DNA of 64,000 nucleotides, from contig NZ_JBISCC010000127.1 of the NCBI RefSeq assembly GCF_044385915.1, positions 1-64,000 on the forward strand, written 5' to 3'. The notes beneath the pieces are model-generated. The model was not told where the DNA came from and ran no database searches. It saw only the letters and a list, made by a program, of their open reading frames with translations. Position 1 is the first letter of the stretch, and each line of letters begins with the position of its first letter. Below are positions 53,605 through 63,794 of this stretch, in pieces. The stretch comes from Thalassobellus citreus (GTDB taxonomy: Bacteria; Bacteroidota; Bacteroidia; Flavobacteriales; Flavobacteriaceae). The position numbers and the translations under genes were made by a program.

Positions 53605-56304
53605 ATGAGACACAGAACTTTATCATTAAAAGCCGTATTTAAAATAGTCATTACCCTTTTATTAACTTTATTGTTAGAAAACCTAAATGCCCAAACTTTA
53701 GCATTTCCAGAAGCTACTGGTTTTGGTAGGTATACTACAGGGGCAAGAGGATACGTAAACCCTCAAATTTATTTAGTAACCAATTTAAACGATAGTGGGG
53801 CAGGATCATTTCGTGATGCTGTTAGTCAAGAAGGGCGTTTTGTTATATTTAAAGTAGGAGGCATCATTAATTTGCAATCTCAAATTGTAGTAGCAAAAAA
53901 CACTACAATTGCAGGGCAAACTGCCACAGGAGAAGGTATTGTATTGGCGGGTCCAAGAGTAACATTTACTGGAGCAAGCAATACTATTTCTCGATATATT
54001 CGTATTCGTTATGTTGGAGGAGCTAAAAATCAAGATGCATCTGGTTTATCAAATGGCGCTAACATGATTTTTGATCATATGACAGTTACTTGGGGAACAG
54101 ACGAAGTGTTTTCTATTAATTGGGATGGAAAAGGCACAAGTCCCGATAATATAACTATACAAAATTCTATTATTGGCCAAGGATTACACCGTCATAATCA
54201 TTCAGCAGGAGGTTTAATGCAACCATCAGATGGTAAAATAAGTTTAATTGGAAATTTATATATAAGTAATAAAACTCGTAACCCAAAAGTAAAAGGCATT
54301 AATGAGTTTGTAAATAATGTGGTTTATAATTGGGGAAACTATGGTAATACATATGGGCATACAGAATCAGGAGACGCCTATATTATGGGAGGTGATTCGG
54401 CAGGAACTTCAGAAGTAAACATCATCAATAATTATTTTATTGGTGGGCCTCATACCAATAACTCATTATCTACACCTTTTAATAGAGGTAATTCCAATTT
54501 CTTTTTATATGGCTCTGGTAATTATTTTGATAATAATAAAAATGGGACATTAGATGGAACTTTAGTTTCAGAAGATTTAACAGGCTATCCTACAGGTAAC
54601 GTTTCTAGTCTTCAATTATCTCCTTATGATTATCCTGTTAAAAACGCATCATTAACGGCACAAGAATCTTTTGATAAAGTAGTGCTAGATGTAGGAGCGT
54701 CTTATCCTAGGAGAGACCAAGTAGATAGCTTAATGATAGATAATTTAGTATCAAAGGGTACTGAAGCTTTTTATGTTTATAGAGAAACCGATTTACCATT
54801 TATTAACGGTGGTTTAGGTCATGTATATGCAGCTCCCTCTCCTTTAGATACAGATAATGATGGTATGCCTGATGCTTGGGAAGATAATAATGGTTTAAAT
54901 AAAAATAATGCTTCTGATGCCTTAGCAGTAAGTATCACAAATTCTCCTTATTTAAATATTGAAGTTTATATAAATGGATTGGTTAATGAGACGCCACCAG
55001 AATTTATTATTCCACCATCAAATGTCAATTTTACTAATTTAGTTTCTACAGATAATCCTTCAAGTTCATTAACTGTTAATTGGAGTGATATTGCAAATAA
55101 CGAAGATAATAACATTATAGAACGTTCAATAGATGGTAGTAACTTTATTGTTATAGGAACACTAGGTGAGAATAGCACGAGTTTTAATGATACAGGCTTA
55201 GTGCCAAATACTAAGTATTACTATCGAGTTAAGGCTACTAATAGTAGCGATTCGTCTGCATATAGTGAAGTAAAATCAGTTACAACACCACTAGCACCAT
55301 CAGATGTTGTTCCTCAAAAAATGGTAGGATATTGGCCCTTTAATGAAGCGCCTTTAGACGGACAACAAGTAACAGACAATACAGCTTATGAAAATCATGG
55401 AATATTAGACTCTAATTTTGACAATGCAAGTGTCAGAGTTTTAGGAAAAATAGGGAATGCGTTAGATTTCTCAACGTCAAATGATGCGACTTATATGGTT
55501 AGTATTTCTAATCAAGATCAAATCTATTTTGATGAAAGTTCTTTTAGTATTTCATTTTGGATGCAAGCGACACCTTCTTTATTGCCACAAGGGTCTAATA
55601 GTGTTTATTTATTATGTAAAGGTTCTTTTGGTACAAATACTTCAACAGGCAGTACAGGTAAGCGATATAATATAGAGTTTAAGGGCGGTCAATTTCGTTT
55701 TGCTGTAGATGACAATGTGACTAAAAAAGAATTATCAAGCGATGGGGCTCCTTTTTTTACAGGTAATTGGGAGCATGTCGTTGTTATGAGAGATGTAACT
55801 GCACATAAGTTACGAGTTTATTTAAATGGGGTTTTTATAAAAGATCTTGATGAAACAGGGGTTACAGGTATTGCTGAAGTAAGCGATTTTATTTTAGGAA
55901 ACATAGGTGAACTGGAGTTGTTAAACGGTACAAGCCCTGCGCCTTATAAAGGGAAATTAGACGAACTTAAAGTCTTTAATCATGCGTTAAGTGCTTCAGA
56001 TGTAACGACTTTATATCAAAATAGTTTAAGTAGTAAAGAGTTTAATTACAATAAAAATGATATTAAAGTATATCCTAATCCTATTAATAATCAAATAAAC
56101 ATAAAAATTCCTGCTTATAATAAACCTTATTTAACAACAACTTTAAAAGATGTAACAGGTAAAGTAATTATTAAAGAAAAACTTAATGTATATAAAAACG
56201 GTCATTTTGTTTTAAATATTGCAAATAAAAAATTATCCGGTATTTATATCCTCAATATTTTTGGAGAAAATTTAAATATGAATTTAAGAATAGTAGCAGA
56301 TTAG
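53605..56304 (+). CDS. Secreted pectate-lyase-like polysaccharide lyase with FN3, LamG and T9SS domains
   Basis: 899 residues: signal peptide (to about 30); a parallel beta-helix of PL1 pectate-lyase type (about 31-420; FPEATGFGRYTTGARG, VTNLNDSGAGSFRDAV, FDHMTVTWGTDE); a Ca-binding-like DTDNDGMPDAWED loop; a fibronectin type III domain (about 475-570); a LamG-type concanavalin domain (about 575-800); and a C-terminal sorting domain (VYPNPINNQINIKI). It should be exported by T9SS and cut pectin or a similar uronate polymer. It has a terminator of its own. Confidence 0.85.
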   Translation: MRHRTLSLKAVFKIVITLLLTLLLENLNAQTLAFPEATGFGRYTTGARGYVNPQIYLVTNLNDSGAGSFRDAVSQEGRFVIFKVGGIINLQSQIVVAKNTTIAGQTATGEGIVLAGPRVTFTGASNTISRYIRIRYVGGAKNQDASGLSNGANMIFDHMTVTWGTDEVFSINWDGKGTSPDNITIQNSIIGQGLHRHNHSAGGLMQPSDGKISLIGNLYISNKTRNPKVKGINEFVNNVVYNWGNYGNTYGHTESGDAYIMGGDSAGTSEVNIINNYFIGGPHTNNSLSTPFNRGNSNFFLYGSGNYFDNNKNGTLDGTLVSEDLTGYPTGNVSSLQLSPYDYPVKNASLTAQESFDKVVLDVGASYPRRDQVDSLMIDNLVSKGTEAFYVYRETDLPFINGGLGHVYAAPSPLDTDNDGMPDAWEDNNGLNKNNASDALAVSITNSPYLNIEVYINGLVNETPPEFIIPPSNVNFTNLVSTDNPSSSLTVNWSDIANNEDNNIIERSIDGSNFIVIGTLGENSTSFNDTGLVPNTKYYYRVKATNSSDSSAYSEVKSVTTPLAPSDVVPQKMVGYWPFNEAPLDGQQVTDNTAYENHGILDSNFDNASVRVLGKIGNALDFSTSNDATYMVSISNQDQIYFDESSFSISFWMQATPSLLPQGSNSVYLLCKGSFGTNTSTGSTGKRYNIEFKGGQFRFAVDDNVTKKELSSDGAPFFTGNWEHVVVMRDVTAHKLRVYLNGVFIKDLDETGVTGIAEVSDFILGNIGELELLNGTSPAPYKGKLDELKVFNHALSASDVTTLYQNSLSSKEFNYNKNDIKVYPNPINNQINIKIPAYNKPYLTTTLKDVTGKVIIKEKLNVYKNGHFVLNIANKKLSGIYILNIFGENLNMNLRIVAD

Positions 56305-56361
56305 AAAGAGATTTTTTAATGTTTGAGTCTCATTAAAATGTGATATAACCATAATGAAATT

Positions 56362-56393
56362 AAACCAGAGATGTTAACTTCTCTGGTTTTTTT
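56362..56393 (+). terminator. Terminator after the lyase gene
   Basis: The arms AAACCAGAGA (56362-56371) and TCTCTGGTTT (56380-56389) enclose an 8-base loop, followed by more T. Confidence 0.8.
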
Positions 56394-56422
56394 TAAGGGT
56401 GATGGTCTGGTTTTATTTGTTT

Positions 56423-58159
56423 TTAAAAATGCTTCAAAGACGTATACATTCCTAAATACGTACCAACAAAACCACCTGCTTTATTTGTACTTAATATAGA
56501 AGCATCAATTTTATTACCTAATAACACCCAAGGTTCATCTTCTTGCGTTTTGTAATAAAAATTATAAAAACGTTTATCTCCTTCAACTTTTAAAAACAAG
56601 TTTTCTGTGTTTTTGTTAAGTTCTTTTTTTGCAATAATATTAGGTTTACTAGCATCTACAGGACCAGCATTTTTTTCTATAAACACTTCGGGATTACCAT
56701 TTTTATTTAAACGTTTTCCAATTAATAAATAAAAATCTTCATTTTGAAATGCTACCAAGCCTGCCGTTTGTAAAGTATCTGTAACAGTATAAGAAAGCTT
56801 TGTAGACGCTTTAAATTGTAAATGCTGTTGTCGCCTTCCTATAAACGAATAGTTTGTTTTTGTATGTATAGATTCTGTTCTAGGTTTTATAAGTAAATTG
56901 TCGCCATCTAGTTTGTACCATGCTTCTATAGGCGTTCTTATATAATTCCATTTAAAGTCTAAGGTCTCTTCATTAAAACCATCATAAGATACAAAATTAC
57001 CACTTGTAGGCGTTGTTGTTTCTTGTGCTGCTGGTAAATTTGGTTTTTTATGTAAAACGGGTATCGGTTTTTTGCCACCAACAACTGTTGGCCAACCATT
57101 TTCCCAGATTAAGGGCATTAAAAAGGTTTCTCTACCTGTATTATACAAATCGTCTTCGTACGGTCTGCAACCTAAAAATACAGTCCACCAATCGCCATTA
57201 GGAAGTTCTACAAAATCGGCATGTCCTGTTGATGAAATAGTGTTTGATCGGTTAGCATCTAAATGACGCTGTGTTAATATCGGGTTGTTTTCATAACTTA
57301 CATAAGGGCCAAAAACAGCTTTACTTCTAAACACCACCTCAGAATGATTATTTCCTGTGCCTCCTTGTGCACAAATTAAATAATAGTAACCGTCTTTTTT
57401 AAAAACGTGAGGCGCTTCAATCCAAACAGGTTTTATGCCCATGCTAGTACCACCATTTACTATCAATTTAGAGTTACCAATAACTTTTTCATTTTCAAGA
57501 TCATATTCAAATATATAAATAGCGCGGTGCCCTTCATGTTTTGAAATATTATTTGGAGGAACACCATTATGGGTAATGTATACTTTACCATCATCATCAA
57601 AAAACAGATCGGGGTCTATGCCTTCAACTTCAGGTAAATATATAGGATCTGACCATGGACCTGCTGGGTTTTTAGCTGTTACAATAAAGTTGCCTCCTCC
57701 AGCAACGTTTGTACAAATAACATAAAACGTACCATCATGATACCTAATAGTTGGGGCAAACAGACCTTCAGATACATTTAAACCACTAAAATCGGCTTGT
57801 TCTTTACGTGTAATAACGTGTCCTATTTGTTGCCAATTAACAAGGTCTGTACTTTCAAAAATAGGGATACCAGGGAAGTATGAAAACGATGAGTTTATGA
57901 GGTAAAATTTACTATTCGCATAGCAAATACTTGGGTCTGGATAGAACCCCGATAAAATGGGGTTTAAATAGTTGTCATCTGATTTAGAAATAGATTTGAA
58001 TGTGTCATCTTTTCCTTGGTAATTAAACCAAAAAAAAGTAGTATATTCATTGCTTGCAACCGATTGCTTAGAGTTGGAAATTTTTTTACAGGAAAAGAAT
58101 AAAGTTAATAAACTTAGAATAGATAAAGTTTTGAAAAAACCAGTAGAAAAAATGCGCAT
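56423..58159 (-). CDS. GH43 beta-xylosidase / arabinofuranosidase lipoprotein
   Basis: 578 residues with a lipoprotein signal (LLTLFFSCKK, Cys24). A five-bladed GH43 catalytic domain follows (NPILSGFYPDPSICY with the catalytic Asp, APTIRYHDGTFYVIC, EGIDPDLFFDDDGKVYI) and a C-terminal beta-sandwich from about residue 390 (FVSYDGFNEETLDFKWNYIR). It removes xylose or arabinose from xylan oligomers, probably at the periplasmic or outer-membrane surface. It is divergent from the LacI-type regulator. A 12-base LacI-like site lies inside its 5' coding region. Confidence 0.9.
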   Translation of the reverse strand: MRIFSTGFFKTLSILSLLTLFFSCKKISNSKQSVASNEYTTFFWFNYQGKDDTFKSISKSDDNYLNPILSGFYPDPSICYANSKFYLINSSFSYFPGIPIFESTDLVNWQQIGHVITRKEQADFSGLNVSEGLFAPTIRYHDGTFYVICTNVAGGGNFIVTAKNPAGPWSDPIYLPEVEGIDPDLFFDDDGKVYITHNGVPPNNISKHEGHRAIYIFEYDLENEKVIGNSKLIVNGGTSMGIKPVWIEAPHVFKKDGYYYLICAQGGTGNNHSEVVFRSKAVFGPYVSYENNPILTQRHLDANRSNTISSTGHADFVELPNGDWWTVFLGCRPYEDDLYNTGRETFLMPLIWENGWPTVVGGKKPIPVLHKKPNLPAAQETTTPTSGNFVSYDGFNEETLDFKWNYIRTPIEAWYKLDGDNLLIKPRTESIHTKTNYSFIGRRQQHLQFKASTKLSYTVTDTLQTAGLVAFQNEDFYLLIGKRLNKNGNPEVFIEKNAGPVDASKPNIIAKKELNKNTENLFLKVEGDKRFYNFYYKTQEDEPWVLLGNKIDASILSTNKAGGFVGTYLGMYTSLKHF

Positions 58160-58242
58160 ATCTTGTTTGTTTAATTGGTAATTTAAATATAAAATATCTT
58201 TTCTTCAAAAGATGTATATTTGATTAATTTTTTAGAATATAA

Positions 58243-59274
58243 ATGAAAGAGCATACAGAGGTTACTATATATGATATTGCAAAGAAACTAAATTTAGCTA
58301 CTTCTACTATTTCCAGAGCATTAAAAGATCATTCTAGTATTAGTAAAAAAACTATTGAAAAAGTTAAAAATACGGCTGAAGAAATGGGATATCGCCCCAA
58401 TAATCTAGCGGCTAGTTTACGAAATAAAAAAACCAAAACAATAGGTGTTTTAGTTCCTACTATTGAACAAGCTTTTCTTTCATCATTAATTAGTGGTATT
58501 GAAATTACAGCAAAAAAGGCAGGGTATAATGTTATTATTGTTCAGTCGCATGATTCTTATAAAGGCGAAGTAGACTTAGTTAAGTCATTATATAATAATA
58601 GGGTTAGTGGTGTTATTTGTTCCTTAGCTATGGAAACAAAAGATACGTCGCATTTTCAATTATTTATAGATAGTAATACACCTTTGGTTTTTGTTGACAG
58701 AGTTCCAAAAGAAGAATTTAATACATATAAAGTTATAATTGATAATTATGATGCTGGTTATAAAGCAACGAAACATCTTATTTCTCAAGGATGTAAACGA
58801 ATAGCGCATCTGGCTGCAGGCTCGGAATTTAGTATTTATTACGAAAGAAAAAAGGGGTATTTAGCTGCTTTAAAAGAATTTAATCTTCCTATTGAAGACG
58901 AACTTATAGTTAAACTTAAAGGAATAACTTTAGAAGAGGCAGCCGAGGCAACAAACAAACTACTTGATTTAAAAAATCCGCCTGATGGTATATTTGCTCC
59001 TGGTGATATTTTAGGAGTTAGTGCCATACAATGCGCAAAAAAAAGATGCATTAACGTGCCAGGTGATTTAGCAGTAATAGGTTTTAATAACGACCCAATT
59101 TCACAAATTATAGAACCTCATTTGTCAACAATTACAAATCCAGGCTCAAAAATGGGGCAAGCTTCAGCAGATATTATTTTAAAAACTTTAACCTCTAAAG
59201 AAAAAGTTGAGGTTAAAGAAACAAGAGTGCTAAACACTGAAGTTGTAGTTAGAGAATCTTCTTTAAGGAAATAA
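58243..59274 (+). CDS. LacI-family transcriptional regulator
   Basis: 343 residues: an N-terminal LacI helix-turn-helix (TIYDIAKKLNLATSTISRAL) with hinge helix (YRPNNLAASLR), then a periplasmic-binding-protein-like sensor (TIGVLVPTIEQAFLSSL, GVICSLAMETKD, NDPISQIIEPHLSTI). Placed among xylan enzymes, it probably senses a xylan-derived sugar or acid. GCAACCGATTGC at 63663 has the GCAAnCGnTTGC form bound by this family and is a candidate operator. Confidence 0.92.
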   Translation: MKEHTEVTIYDIAKKLNLATSTISRALKDHSSISKKTIEKVKNTAEEMGYRPNNLAASLRNKKTKTIGVLVPTIEQAFLSSLISGIEITAKKAGYNVIIVQSHDSYKGEVDLVKSLYNNRVSGVICSLAMETKDTSHFQLFIDSNTPLVFVDRVPKEEFNTYKVIIDNYDAGYKATKHLISQGCKRIAHLAAGSEFSIYYERKKGYLAALKEFNLPIEDELIVKLKGITLEEAAEATNKLLDLKNPPDGIFAPGDILGVSAIQCAKKRCINVPGDLAVIGFNNDPISQIIEPHLSTITNPGSKMGQASADIILKTLTSKEKVEVKETRVLNTEVVVRESSLRK

Positions 59275-59278
59275 AATA

Positions 59279-59330
59279 ACACTTACTATTTTACAAACCT
59301 GTAGCCAGTAAGTGTCATTCTATTTTTTTG
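59279..59330 (+). terminator. Weak terminator after the LacI gene
   Basis: The arms ACACTTACT (59279-59287) and AGTAAGTGT (59307-59315) pair over a long 19-base loop, with a T run from 59323. The large loop makes it weak. Confidence 0.4.
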
Positions 59331-59345
59331 TTTTATAAATTATAT

Positions 59346-61292
59346 TTATTCAGTTTCAAAAGGTGATGCTGGTAAGCCTTCTTTGTTGTATAAATTAGGG
59401 TTATCAGGGTTGTCTGCCCATGCATAACGTACATATTTAGGATTTGGAACATCTTCGCTAGAAACAATTACTTTATTATCTTCTATTTTAGCTTCTGCCC
59501 AAACAAAGTTTTTATCATCACCAGCAATTGCAAATTCACTTAATGCATCTCCATCACTGGCAATTAATCCGCTACCAAGATGCGTGAATGAAAGCATTAT
59601 TTTGTTTCCTTGTATTTCATGGTCTTTGTATATAGGTCCAGAATAAACTATGTCTTCATCGTAAGCTAATTTTAATCCAGCTAAAGCCATACGCTCTCCT
59701 ACATCTTTTTTATTATCTGGATGAATATCATTCCATTCTCCTAAATCAATATTAACAGTCATTGCCGTATTTGGGATAGCAAGTGCTTTTAATTGAGACT
59801 TTCTAAGTTGTGCCCAACTACTTTCAGAGGGTAAATAAGATACATCCATGAAATTTGGAAGCTGTGCGTAAATAAAAGGTAATTCAGGATTATTAAACTC
59901 ATACCTCCAATTGTTTATTAAGGCTTTTAAATAGCCTTCGTATTTTTTTGGGTGCCAGCCATTACTTTCACCTTGATACCAAATTACCCCTTTTAAAGGA
60001 TATTGAGTAAAAGGTGCAACCATTGCATTAAAAAGGGCTGTAGGTTCGTCCTGTAAATTTATTTTTCTAATTTTTTCTTTTTTATCATTTGAAGACGTAA
60101 CCTTCTGTGGTTTAAAAACATCTCCAACCTTATAACTCCAATAGCCTTTTAGATTGACAGTGTCTTTTTCTGTAAAAATATAATAGGGTTTATTGGTAAC
60201 AAAACCACCCTTGCCTGAGTTATTGGTAACACGAATAACAAACGTGTTTTTTCCAGCTTTTAAAAGGTTTTCAGGAACGGTATATCGTCTTTGTGGGTAT
60301 TGGTATGATGTTTCACCAACCAGTACTCCGTTAATGTATAATTTATCAGCATCTACAATTCTGCCAAGAAAAACCCGTGCTTTTTTGCCAACCATAGATT
60401 CTGGAATGTCTATTTCTTTACGATACCAAACAACACCGTTTAAATCTTTAATTCCTTGATCTTCCCAATATCCTGGAATATTAATGCGTCGCCATTTTTT
60501 TGGTGTAAAATTTACATCATACCATTTCTTTTCTCCAATTAAACCTTTGTCTGTTATTTTTGAAGACACTGGTATATTTGGAAACGCTATTTTTTGATTA
60601 TTAACAAAGACCGTATCTTTATTTTCTTCAATTATTTTTTGAATATTGGGATAGTTTTTAAATCCTTCTTCTGAAATCCAAGCTTCAATAAGAGTACCTC
60701 CAACACTAGCATTAATGAGCCCAATAGGGATATGATACTTTTTATATATTTTTTTAGCAAAAAAATAAGCAACGGCCGAAAAAGGTCTTACTTCTTCTCC
60801 AATAGCTTTTTGCCATTTTCCACCTTTTAAATCTTCTTTTTTACCTGATATACTCGTGGTTTTAGGAACCTTATAATGGCGTATTTCTGGATAATTAGCT
60901 GTGGCAATTTCATTGGCATAAATAACATCATGTCTATATAATTGATGTTCCATATTTGATTGTCCAGAGCAAAGCCAAACATCACCAATTAAAATATCTT
61001 TTATTTCAATGCTATTTTTTCCAGAAAGCATCATTACATAGGGGCCACCAGCTTTCATTTTAGGAAGCTTTAAACTCCAAGTTCCTCCATTAGAAGCTTT
61101 GGTTCTGTATTTTTTATTATTGAAATGAACGGTTATTTTTTCATTTGGACTCGCCCATCCCCATAAAGGAATTTTTGTATCTCTTTGTAAAACAACGCCA
61201 TCACTAATTAATCTAGGTAGCTTAATTTGGGCAATTAAACCAGAAGGTTGAATTAAGAGTAAGGCAACAATTAAAACTTTTAATTTATTCAT
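59346..61292 (-). CDS. Sialate O-acetylesterase-family carbohydrate esterase
   Basis: 648 residues with a signal peptide (LKVLIVALLLIQPSGLIAQ). The SGNH-type catalytic domain has the Ser block LCSGQSNMEHQ (nucleophile Ser112) and the late block VIWYQGESNGWHP. A jelly-roll insert (about 250-400; WYRKEIDIPESMVGKKARVF) is typical of the family. In a xylan locus it more likely removes acetyl groups from xylan than from sialic acid. It starts 9 bases after the GH3 gene, in one operon. Confidence 0.88.
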   Translation of the reverse strand: MNKLKVLIVALLLIQPSGLIAQIKLPRLISDGVVLQRDTKIPLWGWASPNEKITVHFNNKKYRTKASNGGTWSLKLPKMKAGGPYVMMLSGKNSIEIKDILIGDVWLCSGQSNMEHQLYRHDVIYANEIATANYPEIRHYKVPKTTSISGKKEDLKGGKWQKAIGEEVRPFSAVAYFFAKKIYKKYHIPIGLINASVGGTLIEAWISEEGFKNYPNIQKIIEENKDTVFVNNQKIAFPNIPVSSKITDKGLIGEKKWYDVNFTPKKWRRINIPGYWEDQGIKDLNGVVWYRKEIDIPESMVGKKARVFLGRIVDADKLYINGVLVGETSYQYPQRRYTVPENLLKAGKNTFVIRVTNNSGKGGFVTNKPYYIFTEKDTVNLKGYWSYKVGDVFKPQKVTSSNDKKEKIRKINLQDEPTALFNAMVAPFTQYPLKGVIWYQGESNGWHPKKYEGYLKALINNWRYEFNNPELPFIYAQLPNFMDVSYLPSESSWAQLRKSQLKALAIPNTAMTVNIDLGEWNDIHPDNKKDVGERMALAGLKLAYDEDIVYSGPIYKDHEIQGNKIMLSFTHLGSGLIASDGDALSEFAIAGDDKNFVWAEAKIEDNKVIVSSEDVPNPKYVRYAWADNPDNPNLYNKEGLPASPFETE

Positions 61293-61301
61293 TTTTAAAA
61301 A

Positions 61302-63569
61302 TTATTTTACGTTAACTAAAATTTCAGACATTTTAGAAGTACCCAATTCAAAGCTTCGTTTCATTGGGCTAGAACCTCCTATATAAATTTTAAATGCACC
61401 AGATTCAATAGTTCTAGTGCCGTCATTTTTTACAATTTCAAAATCTTTAGGTGTTAACTCAAATGCTATTTTTTGAGAGCTTCCTGGTTCTAGTGTAATG
61501 CGTTTTGTATTGATTAGTTGAAAGTTTGGAACATGAACGGATGCTTCAATATCTGAGATGTAAACTTGTACAATTTCATCAGATTTTACAGTCCCCGTAT
61601 TTGTTACAGACACTTCAACGGTAAGATTTTCTTCTTTTGAAATAGTAGGAGATGATACCTCAATATTGCTATATTTAAAAGTAGTGTAACTTAACCCAAA
61701 ACCAAATGGATAAAGCGGATCTATATTCATGTATTTGTAAGTTCTTCCTGTCATTGCATAATCATCAAAGGCTGGCAATTGGTCTAATGATTTTGGAAAT
61801 GTAATTGGTAATCTTCCTGATGGAGACACATCTCCAAATAGAATATCGGCAACAGCAGTTCCGCCTTCTTCACCAGGATACCATACAAATAAAACAGCAT
61901 CAGTTAATGCTTCTACTTCTGCAAGATTAATAGGGCTACCTCCTGTAATTATGGCTATAATTGGTTTTTTGTTATCAGGGTTTTTGTCAACTGTCTCTCT
62001 TAATTCTTTTAAATAATTAATTTGATTTTCAGGTAAATTATAATCTAAACGGTCTCCAGCTGTATTAGAATCAATAGAATCTCCTTCTTCGCCTTCTAAC
62101 TGACTTGAAACACCCAATACAGCAATAGTAACATCACTAGTTGCTGCGTTACCTGTGGCATAGTTTATAGGGTTTATAGATGGTTTGTTAAGCATAGTTC
62201 CTAATCTAAATTGTAATTGACTTGTAGGGCTTATGGCATTACTAATGCCTTCTACAATAGTTACCATATTAGAATTTATTCCATAATAATTGCCTAAAAG
62301 AGTTTCTATATTAGCAGCATTTGGACCTGTTACAAAATATTTCGAAAGGTCCTTTTTTAAAGGTAAAACTCCATTGTTTTTTAAAAGCACGATGCTTTTT
62401 TGAGCCACTTCTTTAGATAAGGCTCTATGAGCTTCGTTATTTACAACATCTAATTTAATAGCATCATAAGGATTACTGCCCTTAGTATCAAAAAGCCCTA
62501 ATTTAAAACGTGTTTTTAATAAAATGATTAGTTGTTCATCAATATCTTTTTCGGTAATTACCCCTTCTTTAATAGCATCACCTAAAGCAGTATATGTAAC
62601 TCCACAGTTTAAACTAATACCACTTTTTATAGCTAAGGCAGCAGCTTCAGCAGGCGTTTTTACGCGACCATGCCCACCTTCATTTTTTTGATTATGCAAA
62701 TCAACTAAAGCCCAACAGTCTGTTACTACATGACCTTTAAAATTCCATGTGTTTCTTAAGACATCAGTAATTAAATAATTATTAGTACAACACGGCTCAC
62801 CATTTGTACTATTGTAAGCACACATAACAGCTTCTACATTAGCATCTATTAAAGCTTGGAAAGCGGGTAGGTAGGTTTCCCATAAATCTTTCTGGTTTAC
62901 TTTTGCATTAAATTCATGTCTTAGTTTTTCAGGCCCACTGTGAACTGCAAAATGTTTAGCACAAGCAGCTGTTTTTAAGTAATTGGGATTATTTCCTTGT
63001 AAACCTTTTACAAATGATACTCCTAAAATAGACGTTAAATAAGGATCTTCTCCATAGGTTTCTTGTCCGCGACCCCAACGAGGATCTCTAAAAATATTGA
63101 TATTAGGTGTCCAGAATGTTAAGCCGTTATATCTATTATGATAACCTTTTTTATTTGTAGCATTATAAATGGCTCTGGCTTCATCTGAAATTGCCGAAGA
63201 GACTCTAAATGCTAAATCTGCATCAAAGGTTGCTCCTAAACCAATTGCTTGGGGAAAAACGGTTGCAGCACAAGATCTACCTACACCATGCAGTGCTTCG
63301 TTCCAATAATCATATGCAGGAATGTTTAGTCGTTTAATTTCGGGCGTACCATTCATCATTTGCTCAATCTTTTCTTCAAGGGTTAATCTTGATATTAAAT
63401 CTTGAACACGTTCATCTATAGAGAGTGATGTATTGTAAAAAGCTAACGTATCATTTTTTTTAATTTCTATATTAATATTATCATCAGGTAGATTGTTTTT
63501 TTTGGTTTCACAAGAACTGACACAAATAAAGAAGATGATAATTATGGTATTTAGTATTAAATTTCTCAT
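61302..63569 (-). CDS. GH3 beta-xylosidase / beta-glucosidase lipoprotein
   Basis: 755 residues with a lipoprotein signal (IIFFICVSSCETK, Cys20). It has the GH3 N-terminal barrel (YDYWNEALHGVGR, TFWTPNINIFRDPRWGRGQE), the catalytic nucleophile Asp in HVVTDCWALVD, a second alpha/beta domain and a C-terminal FN3-like domain (TVEVSVTNTGTVKSDEIVQ). The LHGVGRS.ATVFPQ and TDCWA forms are those of GH3 xylosidases. It is first in a two-gene operon with the esterase, under the operator-like sites at 63601-63674. Confidence 0.9.
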   Translation of the reverse strand: MRNLILNTIIIIFFICVSSCETKKNNLPDDNINIEIKKNDTLAFYNTSLSIDERVQDLISRLTLEEKIEQMMNGTPEIKRLNIPAYDYWNEALHGVGRSCAATVFPQAIGLGATFDADLAFRVSSAISDEARAIYNATNKKGYHNRYNGLTFWTPNINIFRDPRWGRGQETYGEDPYLTSILGVSFVKGLQGNNPNYLKTAACAKHFAVHSGPEKLRHEFNAKVNQKDLWETYLPAFQALIDANVEAVMCAYNSTNGEPCCTNNYLITDVLRNTWNFKGHVVTDCWALVDLHNQKNEGGHGRVKTPAEAAALAIKSGISLNCGVTYTALGDAIKEGVITEKDIDEQLIILLKTRFKLGLFDTKGSNPYDAIKLDVVNNEAHRALSKEVAQKSIVLLKNNGVLPLKKDLSKYFVTGPNAANIETLLGNYYGINSNMVTIVEGISNAISPTSQLQFRLGTMLNKPSINPINYATGNAATSDVTIAVLGVSSQLEGEEGDSIDSNTAGDRLDYNLPENQINYLKELRETVDKNPDNKKPIIAIITGGSPINLAEVEALTDAVLFVWYPGEEGGTAVADILFGDVSPSGRLPITFPKSLDQLPAFDDYAMTGRTYKYMNIDPLYPFGFGLSYTTFKYSNIEVSSPTISKEENLTVEVSVTNTGTVKSDEIVQVYISDIEASVHVPNFQLINTKRITLEPGSSQKIAFELTPKDFEIVKNDGTRTIESGAFKIYIGGSSPMKRSFELGTSKMSEILVNVK

Positions 63570-63600
63570 GATAGTTGGCGGTGTTTATTTAGTTATAAGT

Positions 63601-63627
63601 TTTGATAAATACATAATATTTATCAAA
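63601..63627. promoter_or_regulatory. Inverted repeat upstream of the GH3 gene
   Basis: TTTGATAAATA (63601-63611) and TATTTATCAAA (63617-63627) are perfect 11-base arms with a 5-base centre, 32 bases before the GH3 start. It could be an operator or an mRNA leader hairpin. Confidence 0.45.
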
Positions 63628-63662
63628 TATTTTTATTTTCAAATGGATTGTTATAGTTTTAC

Positions 63663-63674
63663 GCAACCGATTGC
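63663..63674. promoter_or_regulatory. LacI-type operator between GH3 and GH67 genes
   Basis: GCAACCGATTGC has the GCAAnCGnTTGC form of LacI-family operators (the centre CCGA is not fully symmetric). It lies 94 bases before the GH3 start and 121 before the GH67 start, so one site could control both divergent units. An identical 12-mer lies at 58056-58067. Confidence 0.6.
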
Positions 63675-63794
63675 AAATTAAATAATATTTCTTATCTTCA
63701 CAATTAATTATAGTAGATATTGTGAAATATTTATTTATGGGTATATTTTTATTTAAAAAAGGAAATAACTGTAAGAATAGCTGAATTAATTTTT

